From Ceratotherium simum simum (Eukaryota; Chordata; Mammalia; Perissodactyla; Rhinocerotidae), in assembly GCF_000283155.1 (NCBI RefSeq), contig NW_004454177.1:4480730-4544729 (forward strand): a stretch of 64,000 nucleotides of DNA. The letters are read 5' to 3'. A program made the translations under genes and the position numbers. This document shows, piece after piece, positions 43,690 to 55,149 of the stretch; the first letter of the stretch is position 1, and each line of letters opens with the position of its first letter. A model generated the notes under the pieces. The model had not been told where the DNA came from. It ran no database searches and saw nothing but the letters and a program-made list of their open reading frames with translations.

Positions 43690-45256
43690 CCATTCATTCA
43701 TTCCACACATATTTATTCAGCACCCACTGTGTGACAGACGCTATTTTAGGGGCTGAGTATACAGTAGTGAACAAAACAGACTAAAATCCCTGCCCTCACT
43801 GCTCTTACATTCTAGGAGGGAAACAAATGATAAACCAGGCCAACAGATACAGTAGACAATATGTTTTGGGTAACCATGAGGAGAAAAATAAGCCAGGAAG
43901 TGGACAGGGAGTGTCCGGGAGGTTCCGATTTTAGATAGAGTGGTCGGACATGACTGCACTGAGGCAGTGACATTTGAGTAAAGTCTGGAAGGAGGTGAGG
44001 AGAGCACCGTGTAGATTTCTGGGCCAGAACATTCCAGACAGAGGGAACAGCAAGTGCACAGGCCAAGGTGTGCCTGCTGTGTCTGAGGAAGAGAAAAGGG
44101 CCAGTGAGATTAAATGGAGCGGTGCAAGAGCAGTAAGAAGTGGAACCAGACCCTTTGGGAGCTCGGAGGCCACCGCAAGGGCTTTGACCCCGTGACGAGC
44201 CTTCATTGCAGGGCTCTGAGCTAAGGAATGGCATAACCCAGCTGTGTTTCAAAAGGATCTCTCTGGGCTCTGTGTTGAGAATAGGCTGTGGAGGTCAAGG
44301 TGGAACAGGGACGGTGGCTGCAACCGCTGTCCAAGCAGGAGATGGTGGCAGCTCGGCCCGGGGGTAGCTGAGGCGATGGGTGGGGAGAGGAGGCAGGATT
44401 TGCTGGGATGTGAGAAAGAGGGGAGTCATCTTTGACTCCAAGGCTTTGACCTAAACTGCAGAAAGAATGGTGTTGCCCTTACTGAGAAGTGGGATTGGCA
44501 GGATGGATGGGAGGAATTGGGAGCTTCGTTTGGGACTTGTCGGGTCACAGTTCCCCATTAGACGTCCAGGGGCAGTGGGATAACTGAGCCTGCAGCCCAG
44601 GGGAGACGTTCTGCCTGGGCTACAGTCTGGGAGCATCAGCACTTGGGTGACATTTAAAGTCATCAGACGGTGAGATCCAAGAGGGTAGAAAGAAAAGTGA
44701 AGGGACCAAGGACCGAGCCCCGGAGCCGGAGCCCTCGACTTTCCGAGGTGAGGAAGATGCTGAGGAAAAGCGGGAGAGTGAGGAGGGGGTGGCGGCGAAG
44801 GAGAGGGAAACGGGAACCCAAGACAAGCAAGAGGAGGGAGTGAGCAATTCTGTCAAAAGCTACGGATCCTCAAGTCAGGGCTGAGCAAGGCCTACTGGAT
44901 TCGGCAAGGCAGAGGTCACCGGTGACCTTGAGAGGAGCAGTTCTGTTGACAGGGTGGGGACAAAAGCCTGATAGGAGTAAGTGCAAGAAAGGACGAAAGG
45001 AGAGAATCTGGAGGCGAGTTGAGACAATTCTTTTGTGGAGTTCTGTTGTCAAAGGGAGGAGAGAGGGAGGAAGGTAGCTGGAGGGAGAGTGGGGTCAAGA
45101 GAAGTTTGGGGTTTTTTTAAGGTGGGAAAAAATAACTTCCTTGCATGCTGATGGTGGTGATTGGATAAAGAGGGAAAACCTGCTGAAGGAGAGAGGCAAG
45201 AATCAGGGGAGCATTGTCCTCGAGCAGGTGAGGAGGGATGAGTTCTGGTGGTTCGT
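43690..45256 (-). mobile_element. Long L2 LINE (antisense), 3' half
   Basis: Runs from the reversed terminus ('ccattcattcattccacac') through 'ggggctgagtatacagtag', 'ctgccctcactgctcttac' and 'gacatttgagtaaagtctgg' into the RT coding region, for about 1.57 kb before an L1 interrupts it. It resumes after the L1. Confidence 0.9.
43920..44252 (-). pseudogene. L2 reverse-transcriptase C-terminal remnant
   Basis: The minus frame ending near 43931 contains LTALAPLHLISLALFSSSDT, then WPVHLLFPLSGMFWPRN and SFQTLLKCHCLSAVMSDHSI. This is the C-terminal end of the L2 polyprotein downstream of the RT fingers and palm. In L2 the block before the stop is the best-conserved coding segment. Stops and frameshifts upstream make it inactive. 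Confidence 0.75.
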
Positions 45257-46012
45257 CCCAGTGAGACATCACTTCACACGCACCAGGATGGCTGGGATCA
45301 AAAAGACAGTAACAAGTGTTGGCGAGGATGTGGAGAAATTAAAGCTCTTGTACATTGCTGCTGGGAATGTCAAATGGTGCAGCCACTTTGGAAATAGTTG
45401 GGCAGTTCCTCAAAAAGTTAAATATGGAGTTACCATATGCCCAGCAATTCCACTCCTAGGTATATACCCAAGAGAAATAAAGACATACGGCCACACAAAA
45501 ATGTGTACACAAATGTTCATATGTTCATAACATTATGAGCAAATGTTCATAATAGCCAAAAAGTAGAAACCCAGACATCCGTCAGCTAATGAGTGGATAA
45601 ACCAAATGTGATCCATCCATACAATGGAATAGTATTCAGTCATAAAAAGGAATGAAGTATTGACACAACATGGGTGAACTTTGGCAACATTATACTAAGT
45701 GAAAGAAGCCAGACACCAAAGGCCACATATTGCATGATTCCATTTATATGAAATTTCCTGAATAGGTGAATTTATGGAGACTAGACTTCTCCATAGAGAA
45801 GTAGACTAGTGGTTGCCAGGGGCTGGGAGGAGGGAGAATGGGGAGTGACTGCTAATGGGTATGGGGTTTCATTTTGGGGTGATGAAAATGTTCTGGAATT
45901 AGGTAGTGGTGATGGCTGCACAACTCTGTGACTATGCTAAAAACCACTGAATTGTATACTTTAAAAGAGTGAATTTTATGCTTTGTGAATTATATCTCAA
46001 AAATAATTCTTT
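45257..46012 (+). mobile_element. L1 LINE 3' end inserted in L2
   Basis: 5'-truncated L1: starts 'cccagtgagacatcacttc' and ends 'gtgaattatatctcaaaaat', followed by residual A-rich sequence. L2 sequence is continuous on both sides, so the L1 is younger than the L2. No convincing duplication was read. Confidence 0.9.
45296..45720 (+). pseudogene. L1 ORF2 C-terminal remnant
   Basis: Frame containing VTSVGEDVEKLKLLYIAAG, then GNVKWCSHFGNSWAVPQKV, AIPLLGIYPREIKTYGH and a broken continuation. Same C-terminal segment as the copy near 28.6 kb. Truncated and frame-broken. Confidence 0.85.
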
Positions 46013-46017
46013 ATAAA

Positions 46018-46322
46018 GATCTGGTTATGCAGAGCAGGGGGGCTGCCTTGGCCCAGGAAAGAGGCAGAAGACTCAGGCACTGATGCAGGCGAGCAGGTGG
46101 AGTTGGTGGTGGGTGCTCGTGGACACTATCTCCTGGGGGCTTCTATCTCCTCAGAGAGACAGGAAGTGATGTCATCAGCTGAGAGTGAAGAGGGAGGCTC
46201 CAGGAAGAGCGAAGGTACAAAATGGCTGTTGAGAGAGAGAGGGAATGAATGGACTAGGGACATTTAGGGGGATTGCGGGACGGCACTGAGGCCCACGTCA
46301 GGGAGCCAGAGGGGCAATAAGT
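46018..46322 (-). mobile_element. Long L2 LINE (antisense), continued
   Basis: Resumes the L2 after the L1: 'gcaggcgagcaggtggag', 'gatgtcatcagctgagagtg', 'gaatgaatggactagggac', 'gcactgaggcccacgtc'. The element spans about 1.87 kb without the L1. Confidence 0.8.
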
Positions 46323-46519
46323 GTGCTGGGGGGTCCCACACCACGCGTCCCTGCAGCCTTGAGAGTGTGGAGACCTGGGTCACGGGCACTGTGCTCCCCA
46401 CACCACGTGGCTCTCCTGGTCCCTGAACACACAGGTACACACACGGGGGTTTGCATCACACACCCTAAAGACAGGCCTCACAATTACATTAGTCCTCACA
46501 ATTTTAAGTGCACCGTCTC

Positions 46520-47045
46520 TTTCACTCTGTGATTCCTCTTGGGGGAGCTAGCCTCAGAAACCCTTGCACATGGACACAAGATGTATGGACAAGGATGTTT
46601 GTGGCAGCATTGTTAGTAACAGCAAAAGATTGAAAACCACTCAAATGTCCATTACTGGCGAGACAGTTAAACTCTGGTACATCCATGCTATGGAATGCTC
46701 TGCAGCGGTGAAGACAGTGGAGGAGCCCGTAGGAGGGAAGTGGAAGGATTTCTAAGATGCATCGTTAGGTGGAAAAAGTCAGGTTACAGAACAATGTGTG
46801 TAATATTACGTAATGTCTTTCCCTTTTTTAAAAACAAAATGGTATTTATGTGTGCATATTTAGGTTATTAAAACATAAAAAAGGTCTAGAAAGGATGCAA
46901 TTTAGATTGTTAACGGTGTTTCACCTTGAGGAGTAGGTTTTGGAAAAGGAGCTGAGGAGGGTTGAAGGGGTCAAAAGCGTTTTAGAGGAGGACTTTCCTT
47001 GTTTATTTTATATGTTCCTGTGTTTTTTGAACTTGTAACATGGAG
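46520..47045 (+). mobile_element. L1 LINE 3' end (older subfamily)
   Basis: 'gacaaggatgtttgtggcag', 'gaaaaccactcaaatgtcc', 'tctggtacatccatgctatg', 'ggttacagaacaatgtgtg' and an A/T-rich 3'UTR ('ttgtttattttatatgttcc'). A different, older 3' end type from the L1s at 28.3 and 45.3 kb. Confidence 0.75.
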
Positions 47046-47410
47046 CAGAGATGCCTCTGTAATCTAAAAAGGAAAGAACCCTGTGCCTCCCCTCACCCCA
47101 TCCCCAGTCCATTCCTCCCCTGTGCCAGGGAACCCTGTGGGGCCAGCGTCCCCACAGTCCAGGCAACTCTGTGCCCTGCAACTCCGTGTCCCTGGAGGCA
47201 GAGGCCAGCCCTGACCAGAGCATGGCCGGGTCCTGGCCAGCTTTCCCTTTGCCTGGCCCTCTGGGGCTCCGGGCAGCCCAAGGGACACCTCCAACCCCCA
47301 CCCTCCCTCCCCTCCCCCACACAGCTGTTCCTCCCCAGCACTTCCCGGAAGGAAGGAATCTGATCAATGCACCGGAACCAAAGGTGCCAAAGGCGAGGGA
47401 GGCAGCTTCC
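47046..47410. other. Unique sequence
   Basis: C-rich, no feature supported. Confidence 0.4.
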
Positions 47411-47640
47411 ATAATGATAATAACGAGCGCTTATATGGCGCTTACTGTGTACCAGGCACCACTCTAAATCCTTCTCACACATGAACTCACAACAACTCTA
47501 TGGGTTCCGTACTATTACTATCTTCACTTCATAGCAGATTTAAAAAACACAAACAAAAAGGAGGCACAAAATGCGAAGTCCCTTGCCCCGGGCGCTACAG
47601 CCTGAAGGCGGTGCACCACTGACCTGAAGGAGCTGCTGCC
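47411..47640 (-). mobile_element. MIR SINE (antisense)
   Basis: Reversed MIR: 'cttactgtgtaccaggcac', 'atgaactcacaacaactc', 'actattactatcttcac', then a decayed 3' part. Confidence 0.75.
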
Positions 47641-48519
47641 CGCCTGCTCCCGCCCGCTCAGCTCCCCCGCAGCTCCCGACCCGTGATGTTCTGACAGGGT
47701 CATGTGCCCTCCAGGGCAAGGCTACGGCTTCTTCAACACAGAACCCAGCGCCCGCACATGCCCAGCACGTGCCTGGTGCATGGGGAGTGCTCAACACACA
47801 TCTGCTAAATTAATTCTCTGTCCTTCCACCCCCACCCTGACCCCCACAGTGTCCCCTTGTGCTGTGCCCTGCCCTCTGGGCCTCAGTTTCCTCATCTGTA
47901 AAATCAGGGGTGCACTAGATGGCATCTAACAACCACTTCAGGACCAGCATTAAGGTGTTGCTAGGAGAAGCCAATGCTTGTCCCAACACCGTGATTCTGA
48001 AACTGTGGACCAGGAGGGCCAGGGCCGGAAGGCGGGAGGGCTTACGTGGCACCTTCTCTCCTGGGCACTCAGACCAGCCAGGGATGCAGGCGCCACCCCC
48101 CCAGGCACAGACTTCACCTGACCCTCCACTCGACAAGGCTCAGAGCTCCCCTGGGGGACAATTTCCTTGCGTAGCCCCACGCACCGTTCCCTGGGTTCTG
48201 TAGGGCACAGCTGGGTATCAGGGGGACCAAGGAAGCGGCTCCTGTCCCCCTGGTCAAAAGTCTTGGCACCAAAGTGGCCGCGGCAGGTGGAAAAGAGGGC
48301 ACAGCCTGTGGGCAGCACATGGTGGCTCTGTGCAGTGCGGGCAGCCGGGCGAGCCTGTCTGTGACTCACAGACATGGGAGGGGAGGCCCCGAACCGTGTC
48401 TCTGCAGTTTCCGTGGGCTGGGCCAGCCAAAGGGAGCCCCCTCCTGCAGCCCTGGTTTACCCAGCCTGGAAAGTGCCAGGACAGTCTGGGCGACAAAGAG
48501 CGAGCGGAAGGAGGAAGAG
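47641..48519. other. Unique sequence with MIR/L2 traces
   Basis: Short traces: an L2-like tail near 47745-47815 and a MIR core ('cctcagtttcctcatctgta') near 47880-47930. Otherwise nothing recognised. Confidence 0.45.
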
Positions 48520-48690
48520 AGCTAACCCTCCCGGCGCACTGCTATGTGCCAGGCACTTTCACACGTCGGTTCACAGAGGACCCCCAAGGTACTGGATCCC
48601 CATTCTTCACAGATGAGGAGACTGAGGCCCAGAGACGCCAGTGGCAGGGCCTAGGTCGCCAGCTGGGACCTGAACTCACCTCTCCAAGCC
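48520..48690 (-). mobile_element. MIR SINE (antisense)
   Basis: 'actgctatgtgccaggcac', 'cacagatgaggagactgagg', 'cccagagacgccagtgg', 'gggacctgaactcacc'. Confidence 0.75.
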
Positions 48691-49875
48691 CAAAGCCCCC
48701 ACCTGTCCACAAGGTCCTTCACCTCTAGGTGAGCTGGGGATCCTGAGCTGGAACTCGGATGAACCCCCAGCACTGTCCCGCCCCAGCCCTGGGCTTCCAG
48801 CCTCAGCTCCAGAGCCAGCCTCCATTTTGAGGCAGTGAGTCAGATCTGTGATCCAAGGGGTCCTGGGCTAGACTCCACCGTATACCTCCCCCCACTCCCA
48901 CCCCCACAGCCTCTCATTATTTATAACTCGTCCACTCACATCTCTACAGACCTCCCAGCGAGGTCAGAGTCTAGCCCCATCACTCAGGGTCACACAGCCA
49001 GACAATGGCAGAGGAGGTGCCTGTGACCCACTGAAACAGAAAGGGGGTGGGCCCCTCGCCCTGCCACGCACCAGAGGTCACCCTGTGAGTGCTTTCTTTC
49101 CCTTCCCTGGGACAAATTTGGGAGCTCTCTGTGCAAAGTGCTGGTGAGGCCCACGGCCCACTCCCGCTGCCAGCAGACCCGTGACCAAGGCTACACCATG
49201 CAGCTATGCTGGGACTTCCCTCTCCCCCACAAAGGGCTCAGGCAAAAAGCGCCCCCGGCCTCCACCCTCCACCCCTCCTCCCCAGTCCTGGGCTGCCACA
49301 GGTAGCCCCCATGCCCCTGGGCTGCGCCAGCTCAGAGGACCACAGACAGACTGATGATGAGCAGGCAGCCCTTCCCCCACCACGTCCTCGGGGCCTGTTC
49401 CTGGGCCAGGGGCCAAACAGGAGCTTTTCCGGGAACTTCTGGGGCCTCCGGCACAAAGATGCTGAGAAACCAGGGGGAGGGAGGAGCAGGAGCAGGCAGA
49501 GCAAGTGGGGGTGGGGAGAAGCTGTCACCTGACCCGCGTGCCCCGCACCCCGCACTGTCCAGGCACCTTGCTGCTTCCCTGTCTATGTTCATGGAAGCTC
49601 CCACCCAGCCCTCCCCAGCATTCTACCCGTATTCCAAGGCCTGACTCAGTGCTGCCCCCTCGGAGCTCTGTGCCTGCTGAAGTTTGGTGGGGGCTCACCT
49701 AATTCCCACAGCACCCCTGGGGCCTCGGACTGCTAGCTGGGTCTTCATTCTGGGTGTGGGTCAGATGTTGGTGCAAATCCACACCCTGTCCTGTCTCCTG
49801 GAGACCAGTTCCAAGCTTCTCAGACAAAAATCACAGATTATCCAGGGAACGTGGAGAGCCACTAAAGGAATTGGG
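48691..49875. other. Unique GC-rich sequence
   Basis: No supported gene. A MIR core trace ('actcagggtcacacagcc') lies near 48980. Confidence 0.4.
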
Positions 49876-50033
49876 GGTGTGTGTGTGTGTGTGTGCCTGT
49901 GTGTGAGTGCGTGTGTATTTTTGTATATGTATGTCCGTGACTATGTGTTTGTAAGAATGAGAGTGTGTCTGTGTGTGTGTCTGTGTAATGTGAGTGTGTG
50001 CACGCAGGTGTGTGTGTGCGTGCGCGCGCGGTG
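49876..50033. repeat. (GT)n-rich tract, Z-DNA-prone
   Basis: Two GT-rich blocks separated by a degenerate middle, ending 'gtgcgtgcgcgcgcggtg'. The alternating GC part is especially Z-DNA-prone. Confidence 0.95.
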
Positions 50034-50734
50034 GGCCTGACACCCGACAGCCCTCTCTCCTGCCCCGGGGTGAGCAGGTCCCTTTCCCCTCAGAGCAGCT
50101 CAAACAATGCAGGACTGTTGCCCGGAGCCCTCTGGGGTACCGAGTGGAGGGGAACCCATGGGGACAGAACAGAGGTCAGACCCCTACTCCAACCCCAACC
50201 ACCATGACTGTCCAAGCCCGGCTGCTGGTGAGAGATTGGGGTGGTGGGGTCCCCCCATGCCTGCCTCGACTCCTTTCTGCCCCGGGCTGGGCTGGACTCT
50301 AGCCTTGCAGCTGCCCCAGCCCTCTCCCAGGCCCTGGCCGCTCTCTGGGGGCTTAAGTCTGCAGAGGGGGGGCCCTGGCAGCCTTCCCTGAGGCCTGGAT
50401 CCATTCCCCACTCCGTAGTTCCTTCACTGCCCGCCGTCCCAGCTGCCTCCACCCTATAGCACAGCTCAGTGCTCCCTGAAACATGCGGTCCCCAACTCAG
50501 GCCCTTCAGTCCATCACCTAACCTGCAAGAACCCCCAAGCTCTTGTAGCCCCAAGTCTCCTGATGACCACCCACAAGTTCAAGTTTCAGGCTGAGAGTCA
50601 CCAAAGGCCCTCTGTTCACGTGCAGAGCCTGCAGCAGAGCAGCATCTCCACAGGCAGCGAGAGAGCAACCCCGGCCAGCTCAGAGGCAGCGCTGCCGCCT
50701 TCCCTGGTCCCCCGGGACTCCCAGGCGCAAGCCG
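50034..50734. other. Unique sequence
   Basis: No supported feature. Confidence 0.4.
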
Positions 50735-50752
50735 CCATCCATCCATCCATCC
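50735..50752. repeat. (CCAT)n tract at an L2 end
   Basis: About four CCAT units. The following 50753-50820 ('cgacatgccaggccctgggg') looks like a reversed L2 tail whose terminal repeat expanded. Confidence 0.8.
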
Positions 50753-50877
50753 AACACACGCACATTACCCGACATGCCAGGCCCTGGGGATCCTGAGAGG
50801 GACCCATCACGGTCCAATCCTCCCCGAAGGTAGGAAAGAATCTGAGGAAAGGAGCGGTTTCAAAGATTGTTCTAAGA

Positions 50878-51080
50878 CAGTGCTGACGGACAGGGCTGTC
50901 TGCCGTGATGCTAATGTTCCGTATCTGCACCGTCCTATACGGTCAGTCGCCACTGGCCACATGTGGACACTGAGCACTTGAGATGTGGCTATTGTGACTG
51001 AGGAACTGAATTTTTAACTTTACTTAGTTTAAATGTAAATAGTCACATGTGACTACCGGCTACCACATTGGACAGCACAG
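50878..51080. mobile_element. hAT-type non-autonomous DNA transposon
   Basis: Starts 'cagtgctgacggacagg' and ends 'cattggacagcacag', degraded inverted ends. The interior has 'ctggccacatgtgg', 'gagcacttgagatgtggc' and 'aaatgtaaatagtcac'. The 7-bp tctaaga flanks both sides (50871-50877 and 51081-51087), the right kind of site for hAT insertion. Exact family not assigned. Confidence 0.75.
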
Positions 51081-51149
51081 TCTAAGAGAAGAGAGGGAAG
51101 GGAGGCTTCAGGGAGGAGGCAACATTTGGTGACATTTGCTGACCAGAAC

Positions 51150-51430
51150 GTTCTTTCAACAAGTATTTACTGAAAGCCAGAAAGAGCCAGACACTGATGA
51201 TACAGCAATAGACACACAAGTTGGGGAGGCAGAACAGTAACCAGGTAACATTAATGAAGTAGAGGGTGCTGCCCTGGCACAGAGGAGGGCTCCATCTCAG
51301 ACACTGTAAATCAGAGAAGACTTCCTAGAGGAAGTTTCTAAGGTGAGGCGTCAGGGGGAAGACTATTCCAAGAAGGAAAAACAGTTTGTGCAAAGGCCCT
51401 GAGGCAACAGAAAGCCTGGTGAAGATTGAG
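51150..51430 (-). mobile_element. L2 LINE fragment (antisense)
   Basis: 'ctttcaacaagtatttactg', 'agacactgatgatacagc', 'gaagacttcctagaggaag', 'gtgcaaaggccctgaggc'. Confidence 0.7.
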
Positions 51431-52734
51431 GAGAGCAGGAAAGCCATGTACACAGGCGGCAGCCAGAACAGCCCCACAGCACAGCTCCACGCTGGAGGCC
51501 AGCCAGCTCGCTCATTCTTCTTCTTAGACGTCTGCTGGAATGCACCAGCCCCAGCCCCTGGAGCATATTTTGGAAAATCTCTTGTCACAGTCCTCAGCCC
51601 GGCCCAAAGCGCCTCTGATCTCCTGCATCCTCTCTGAGGCCACTGCTGGGTGGCGCCTGAGCCCTCATCCCTTCAGGAGTTCCTGACTCATCGTGGAAAA
51701 AGCCAACAAGCCCAGCCTTTCTCAAGAATCAGTCCAATGTTGGAGGGAAGGCAGTCATGACCCAAGCTCCAGGACACAGACAGAAGAGGGTGGCAGAGAG
51801 CAAGTCAGAGACAGACAAAGAAGCAGAAACAGGGACCTGGGCAGAGAGTAAGGTGGAGACTGACAGAAAGAGAGACAGGAGGCGCTGATCACAGACACAG
51901 CACAGCCCAAGCCAGCAGGACGGACAGAGATGCACCAGGCAGCAAAGGCTAACACAAGCCAAAAACAAAGAGACACTCTCAGGTACACACAGCTGGAGAC
52001 GGGGTGGGGTTCCCCGAGGGCAGCTCTGAGGGTTGGGGCACATCCACTGACTGCACTTGCAGAGCATGCCATGAGGGGGCAGTGTTGCTCCAGCCACGGC
52101 CCGTGAGCCAGGAGTCCAGCTTCCCAAAGATGGTCAAAGCCAGACTCCCTCCCTCAGAGGCAGCAGACACGGCTCCAGCCTCACTGAAAGGTGTAAGAGA
52201 CTTGGATGGGGGGACGCAGAGCATCCCCATCTTAGCCTGGAGACTCACTCCCCTCCTCATCCCAGCATCTCCTCAAACCTGCCCCTTCCCTCCACAGTCC
52301 CCATCCCCAGCCTCAGTCTCCCTTTCCTGACACCTGCCTAGGAAACCCAGAGCACTGAAAGTGGAGCCTGGAGAGGCCCGCCACTTTCCCTGCCTTTGCT
52401 GAAAAGGGCAGGAGCCGATCCTAGGTCTGAGGACTGCCCTTAGGTCCTGCCACAGAGCCTCGTGCCCTCCTTTACATCTTACCTTGCAGGTTCTTGGGTT
52501 CAAAGCATGTCTCACATAGATCCAGGCGGCTTGGCTGCTCCCATGCTTAGCAGCAGCCTACAGGGCTAAAAACGAAGTGCAGCCTTGGGCTGCGTTAACA
52601 GAGCCTAATATCTAGTGTAGGGCTGCAGCCAGCAGCCATGAAGTCCAGGCCTCTGGTCACATCTTTTCAAGGACCGTTAGCAAACCAGTGTGACCCAGGA
52701 GGAAGCCCACTGTGGAAACATGTCATACATACAA
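51431..52734. other. Unique sequence with AGACAGA-rich stretch
   Basis: Positions 51765-51985 are A/G/C with a recurring cagagaca/gacaga motif and almost no T on the plus strand, a low-complexity tract. No gene found. Confidence 0.5.
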
Positions 52735-52870
52735 GAACCATCAATGAGCCTCAGCACCGTGTCAAACACTTTATATACTTCATCTTACCCAATCCTTACA
52801 GCAACGCGCATCATTATACCCATTTTACAGATGAGAAAACTCAGAGATGCTCTCCTCTAATGACTCTCCT
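52735..52870 (-). mobile_element. MIR SINE fragment (antisense)
   Basis: 'tgtcaaacactttatatac', 'tatacccattttacagatg', 'gagaaaactcagagatgc'. Confidence 0.75.
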
Positions 52871-52883
52871 GTAAGTGTGGGTA

Positions 52884-53572
52884 CAGTAGACCCCCCTTAT
52901 CCACAGGGATATGTTCCAAGACCCCCGGTGGATGCCTGAAACCACAGATAGTACTGAAGCCTATATATACTGTGTTTTTTCCTATACATACATACCTATG
53001 ATAAAGTTTAATTTGCTTTAAGTCTAGATCATGGGAGTGAGCCACAGTAAGAGATTAACAACAATAGCTAACAATAAAATAGAACAATTATAACAATCTA
53101 CTGTAATAAGAGTTGCCACAGATCTTAGCATACGAATTTTCTTTCCTTATTAGGTCGAGAACATTCACCTTTTCACTTAGAGGAAGCACTTGATGGCTTC
53201 TCTTCGGCATATCTGAATTGCCGGCATCACTACCCTTGCACCTGAGGCCATTAGTGAGTGAAAAAAGAGTGACTTGAACACAAGCACTGTGATGCCATGA
53301 CAGTGGATCTGATTACTGAGACGGCGACTATGTGACTAAGGGGCGGGTGGGTACACAGCACCGATACGCTGGACAAAGGGATGATTCACGTTGCAGGCGG
53401 GATGGAGCGAGACGTGCGAGATTTCATCACACTGCTCAGAATGGTGTGCAATTTAAAACTTATGCGTTATTTATTTCTGGAATTTTCTACTTAAAATTTT
53501 CGGACACCACTTGACCATGGGTAACTGAAACCGTGGAAAGCGAAACTGTGGATAAGAGGGGTATTTCTACTG
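52884..53572 (-). mobile_element. Tigger-type DNA transposon, internally deleted
   Basis: 689 bp with inverted ends ('cagtagaccccccttatcc' left; the complement of 'ggggtatttctactg' right) and the TA target duplication (52882-52883, 53573-53574). Inner ends have 'ggtggatgcctgaaaccac', 'ctatatatactgtg', 'ctatacatacatacctatg' and 'gaaactgtggataagagg'. It is oriented minus by the transposase remnant. The middle of the gene is deleted, so it moved only with help from a complete element. Confidence 0.92.
53150..53255 (-). pseudogene. Tigger/pogo-type transposase N-terminal remnant
   Basis: Reading the minus strand from about 53250, a broken frame gives SDAGNSDMPKRS-like and LPLSEKV-like segments, then a DLIRKE-like one. 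This is the basic start of the DNA-binding region of pogo-family transposases. Only about 35 residues remain. The DDE catalytic domain is deleted. Confidence 0.65.
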
Positions 53573-53599
53573 TATTCCTCGAAGCCCCATTTTAGGCCT

Positions 53600-54464
53600 C
53601 CTCTCTTCTTCCTTTATATGTATTTTCTGAGCAGCCACATCCACTCCCATGACCTAGCCTTAATGCTCAGATTAAGTCTTTACCTAGATCTGTCTCCTGG
53701 GTTCCAGACCAGTCATCTACCTGCCTTCTCCTGATCTCCTCTCGGATGTCTTCAGGCACCTCATGTTCCAGGTGATCTTTGTGTGGCAAGTGCCCATGGC
53801 ACACACCCAGCGCCCCTCAGAGGGTCTCGACTACTCCCAACTCAGTCAGCCTCCATGTCCTCCAGCCCTGAGCCACCTCCCTGGGCCATGCCGCCATCAT
53901 CCTTCACCTACACCGGCTCACAAACTCCAAGCTGCTCTCTGCTGCTACTTGTGACCTCCACACCACAGCCAGAGGTCTTTTCAAAACAGAAATGGAATTG
54001 TGTCATTCCCCCACCTAAACTCCTCCAGCGGCTTCATACTGCTCTCAGGGCAAAGTTCAAGGTCCTCACCATGGTCTGTGCAGCCCTGAGGACCAGCCTC
54101 CCTCTCCAGCTGCATTTAGTGTCAGGCCTGGCATCACCATCCCCACTCCCTCCAGCCAGGCAGGCTTCCCCACACAGACACTCCCTCTGCCTGAATGCAG
54201 TCTCCCTCCTTCCTGTGCTTCAGCCTTTCCTGAAGCCCCCTGGGTTCAACGTTCTCAGCGCCCCCGAACCTCGCCTTAGCATGCATCCGTCAGGATTGCA
54301 ACGTGCTAAATGCTAGGGTAATTATGTTCTCGGTGCCTGCCCTCTTCAGCAGAGGGTGAGCTCTGGAAGGGCCGGACCATGTCTGTCCTGGTCACTGCGG
54401 GATGCCCAGCTCCTGAACTGAACCTGCACGAGGTGGGTGCTGAGTAAATATTTGTTGAATGAAT
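53600..54464 (+). mobile_element. L2 LINE 3' part (sense)
   Basis: About 0.86 kb from the RT C-terminal coding region to the true terminus ('gagtaaatatttgttgaatg'). Key blocks: 'cttcatactgctctcaggg', 'caaggtcctcaccatgg', 'ctctgcctgaatgcag', 'gatgcccagctcctgaac'. Not interrupted by later repeats. Confidence 0.88.
53985..54250 (+). pseudogene. L2 reverse-transcriptase C-terminal remnant
   Basis: The plus frame shows PPKLLQRLHTALRAKFKVLT, then MVCAALRTSLPLQLHLVSG and an altered continuation, the L2 C-terminal coding segment (consensus WLPISLR..KVLTMAYKALH type). Frame-broken afterwards. Confidence 0.7.
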
Positions 54465-55149
54465 TATACCCCTTCCATGCCTCCCGGGGCGCCCAGCCCA
54501 TTTCTGGACAGATCTGACCCTCGGTCACTTCCTCCCACTGAGCTGAATTCCTCCCAAGTTCTTAAAACAACTCCCATTAGGACAACTCAAAGGTCTCGGG
54601 GGAGGATCAAGTAGCGTCCCCTCTTCTGTGTCCAGCCTTTCCTCGTCCCACTCTCCCTTCACCCACCCGAGGGCCTTCATGCCCTCAGCCAGCCCCTCCT
54701 AGGTCAAGAAACTTCCGGACCACCTCTCAGCCTTCCCAGGTGTCACCTTCCCTCCTCCCAATGTGTTCCTGGAGGGAGAGGGGACAATGTTTGTTCCCTG
54801 TCCATACTACCAGCACACACACACACCCCCAAGACTCCACTTTTTTGGGCTTCTCCTCACCTGAGCACTGTTTCCTCCCTGCCCCCAGGAGGGGCGCACT
54901 CTCTGGAGCCTCCTCCCCTCAGATCCCTCCTCCCCACTCTCCCCCAGCCTCCTCTTCCTCCAGCACCTCTGTCCTAGAGGTCCCAGGTCTGCAGAGCCAG
55001 CCTTGGGCTGGGAGTCCTTCCTTTGACCTGTTTTGTGGCCTCACACTTCCCCTCTCGGGCTCTCATCTCCGCTTTGATAAAAAGAAGTGGGTGGATCATG
55101 AGACGACTTCTGAGGTCCCTTCTAGCTCGCAGATCTGGGATTCATTTGC
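54465..55149. other. Unique sequence
   Basis: C/T-rich, no supported gene. Confidence 0.4.
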
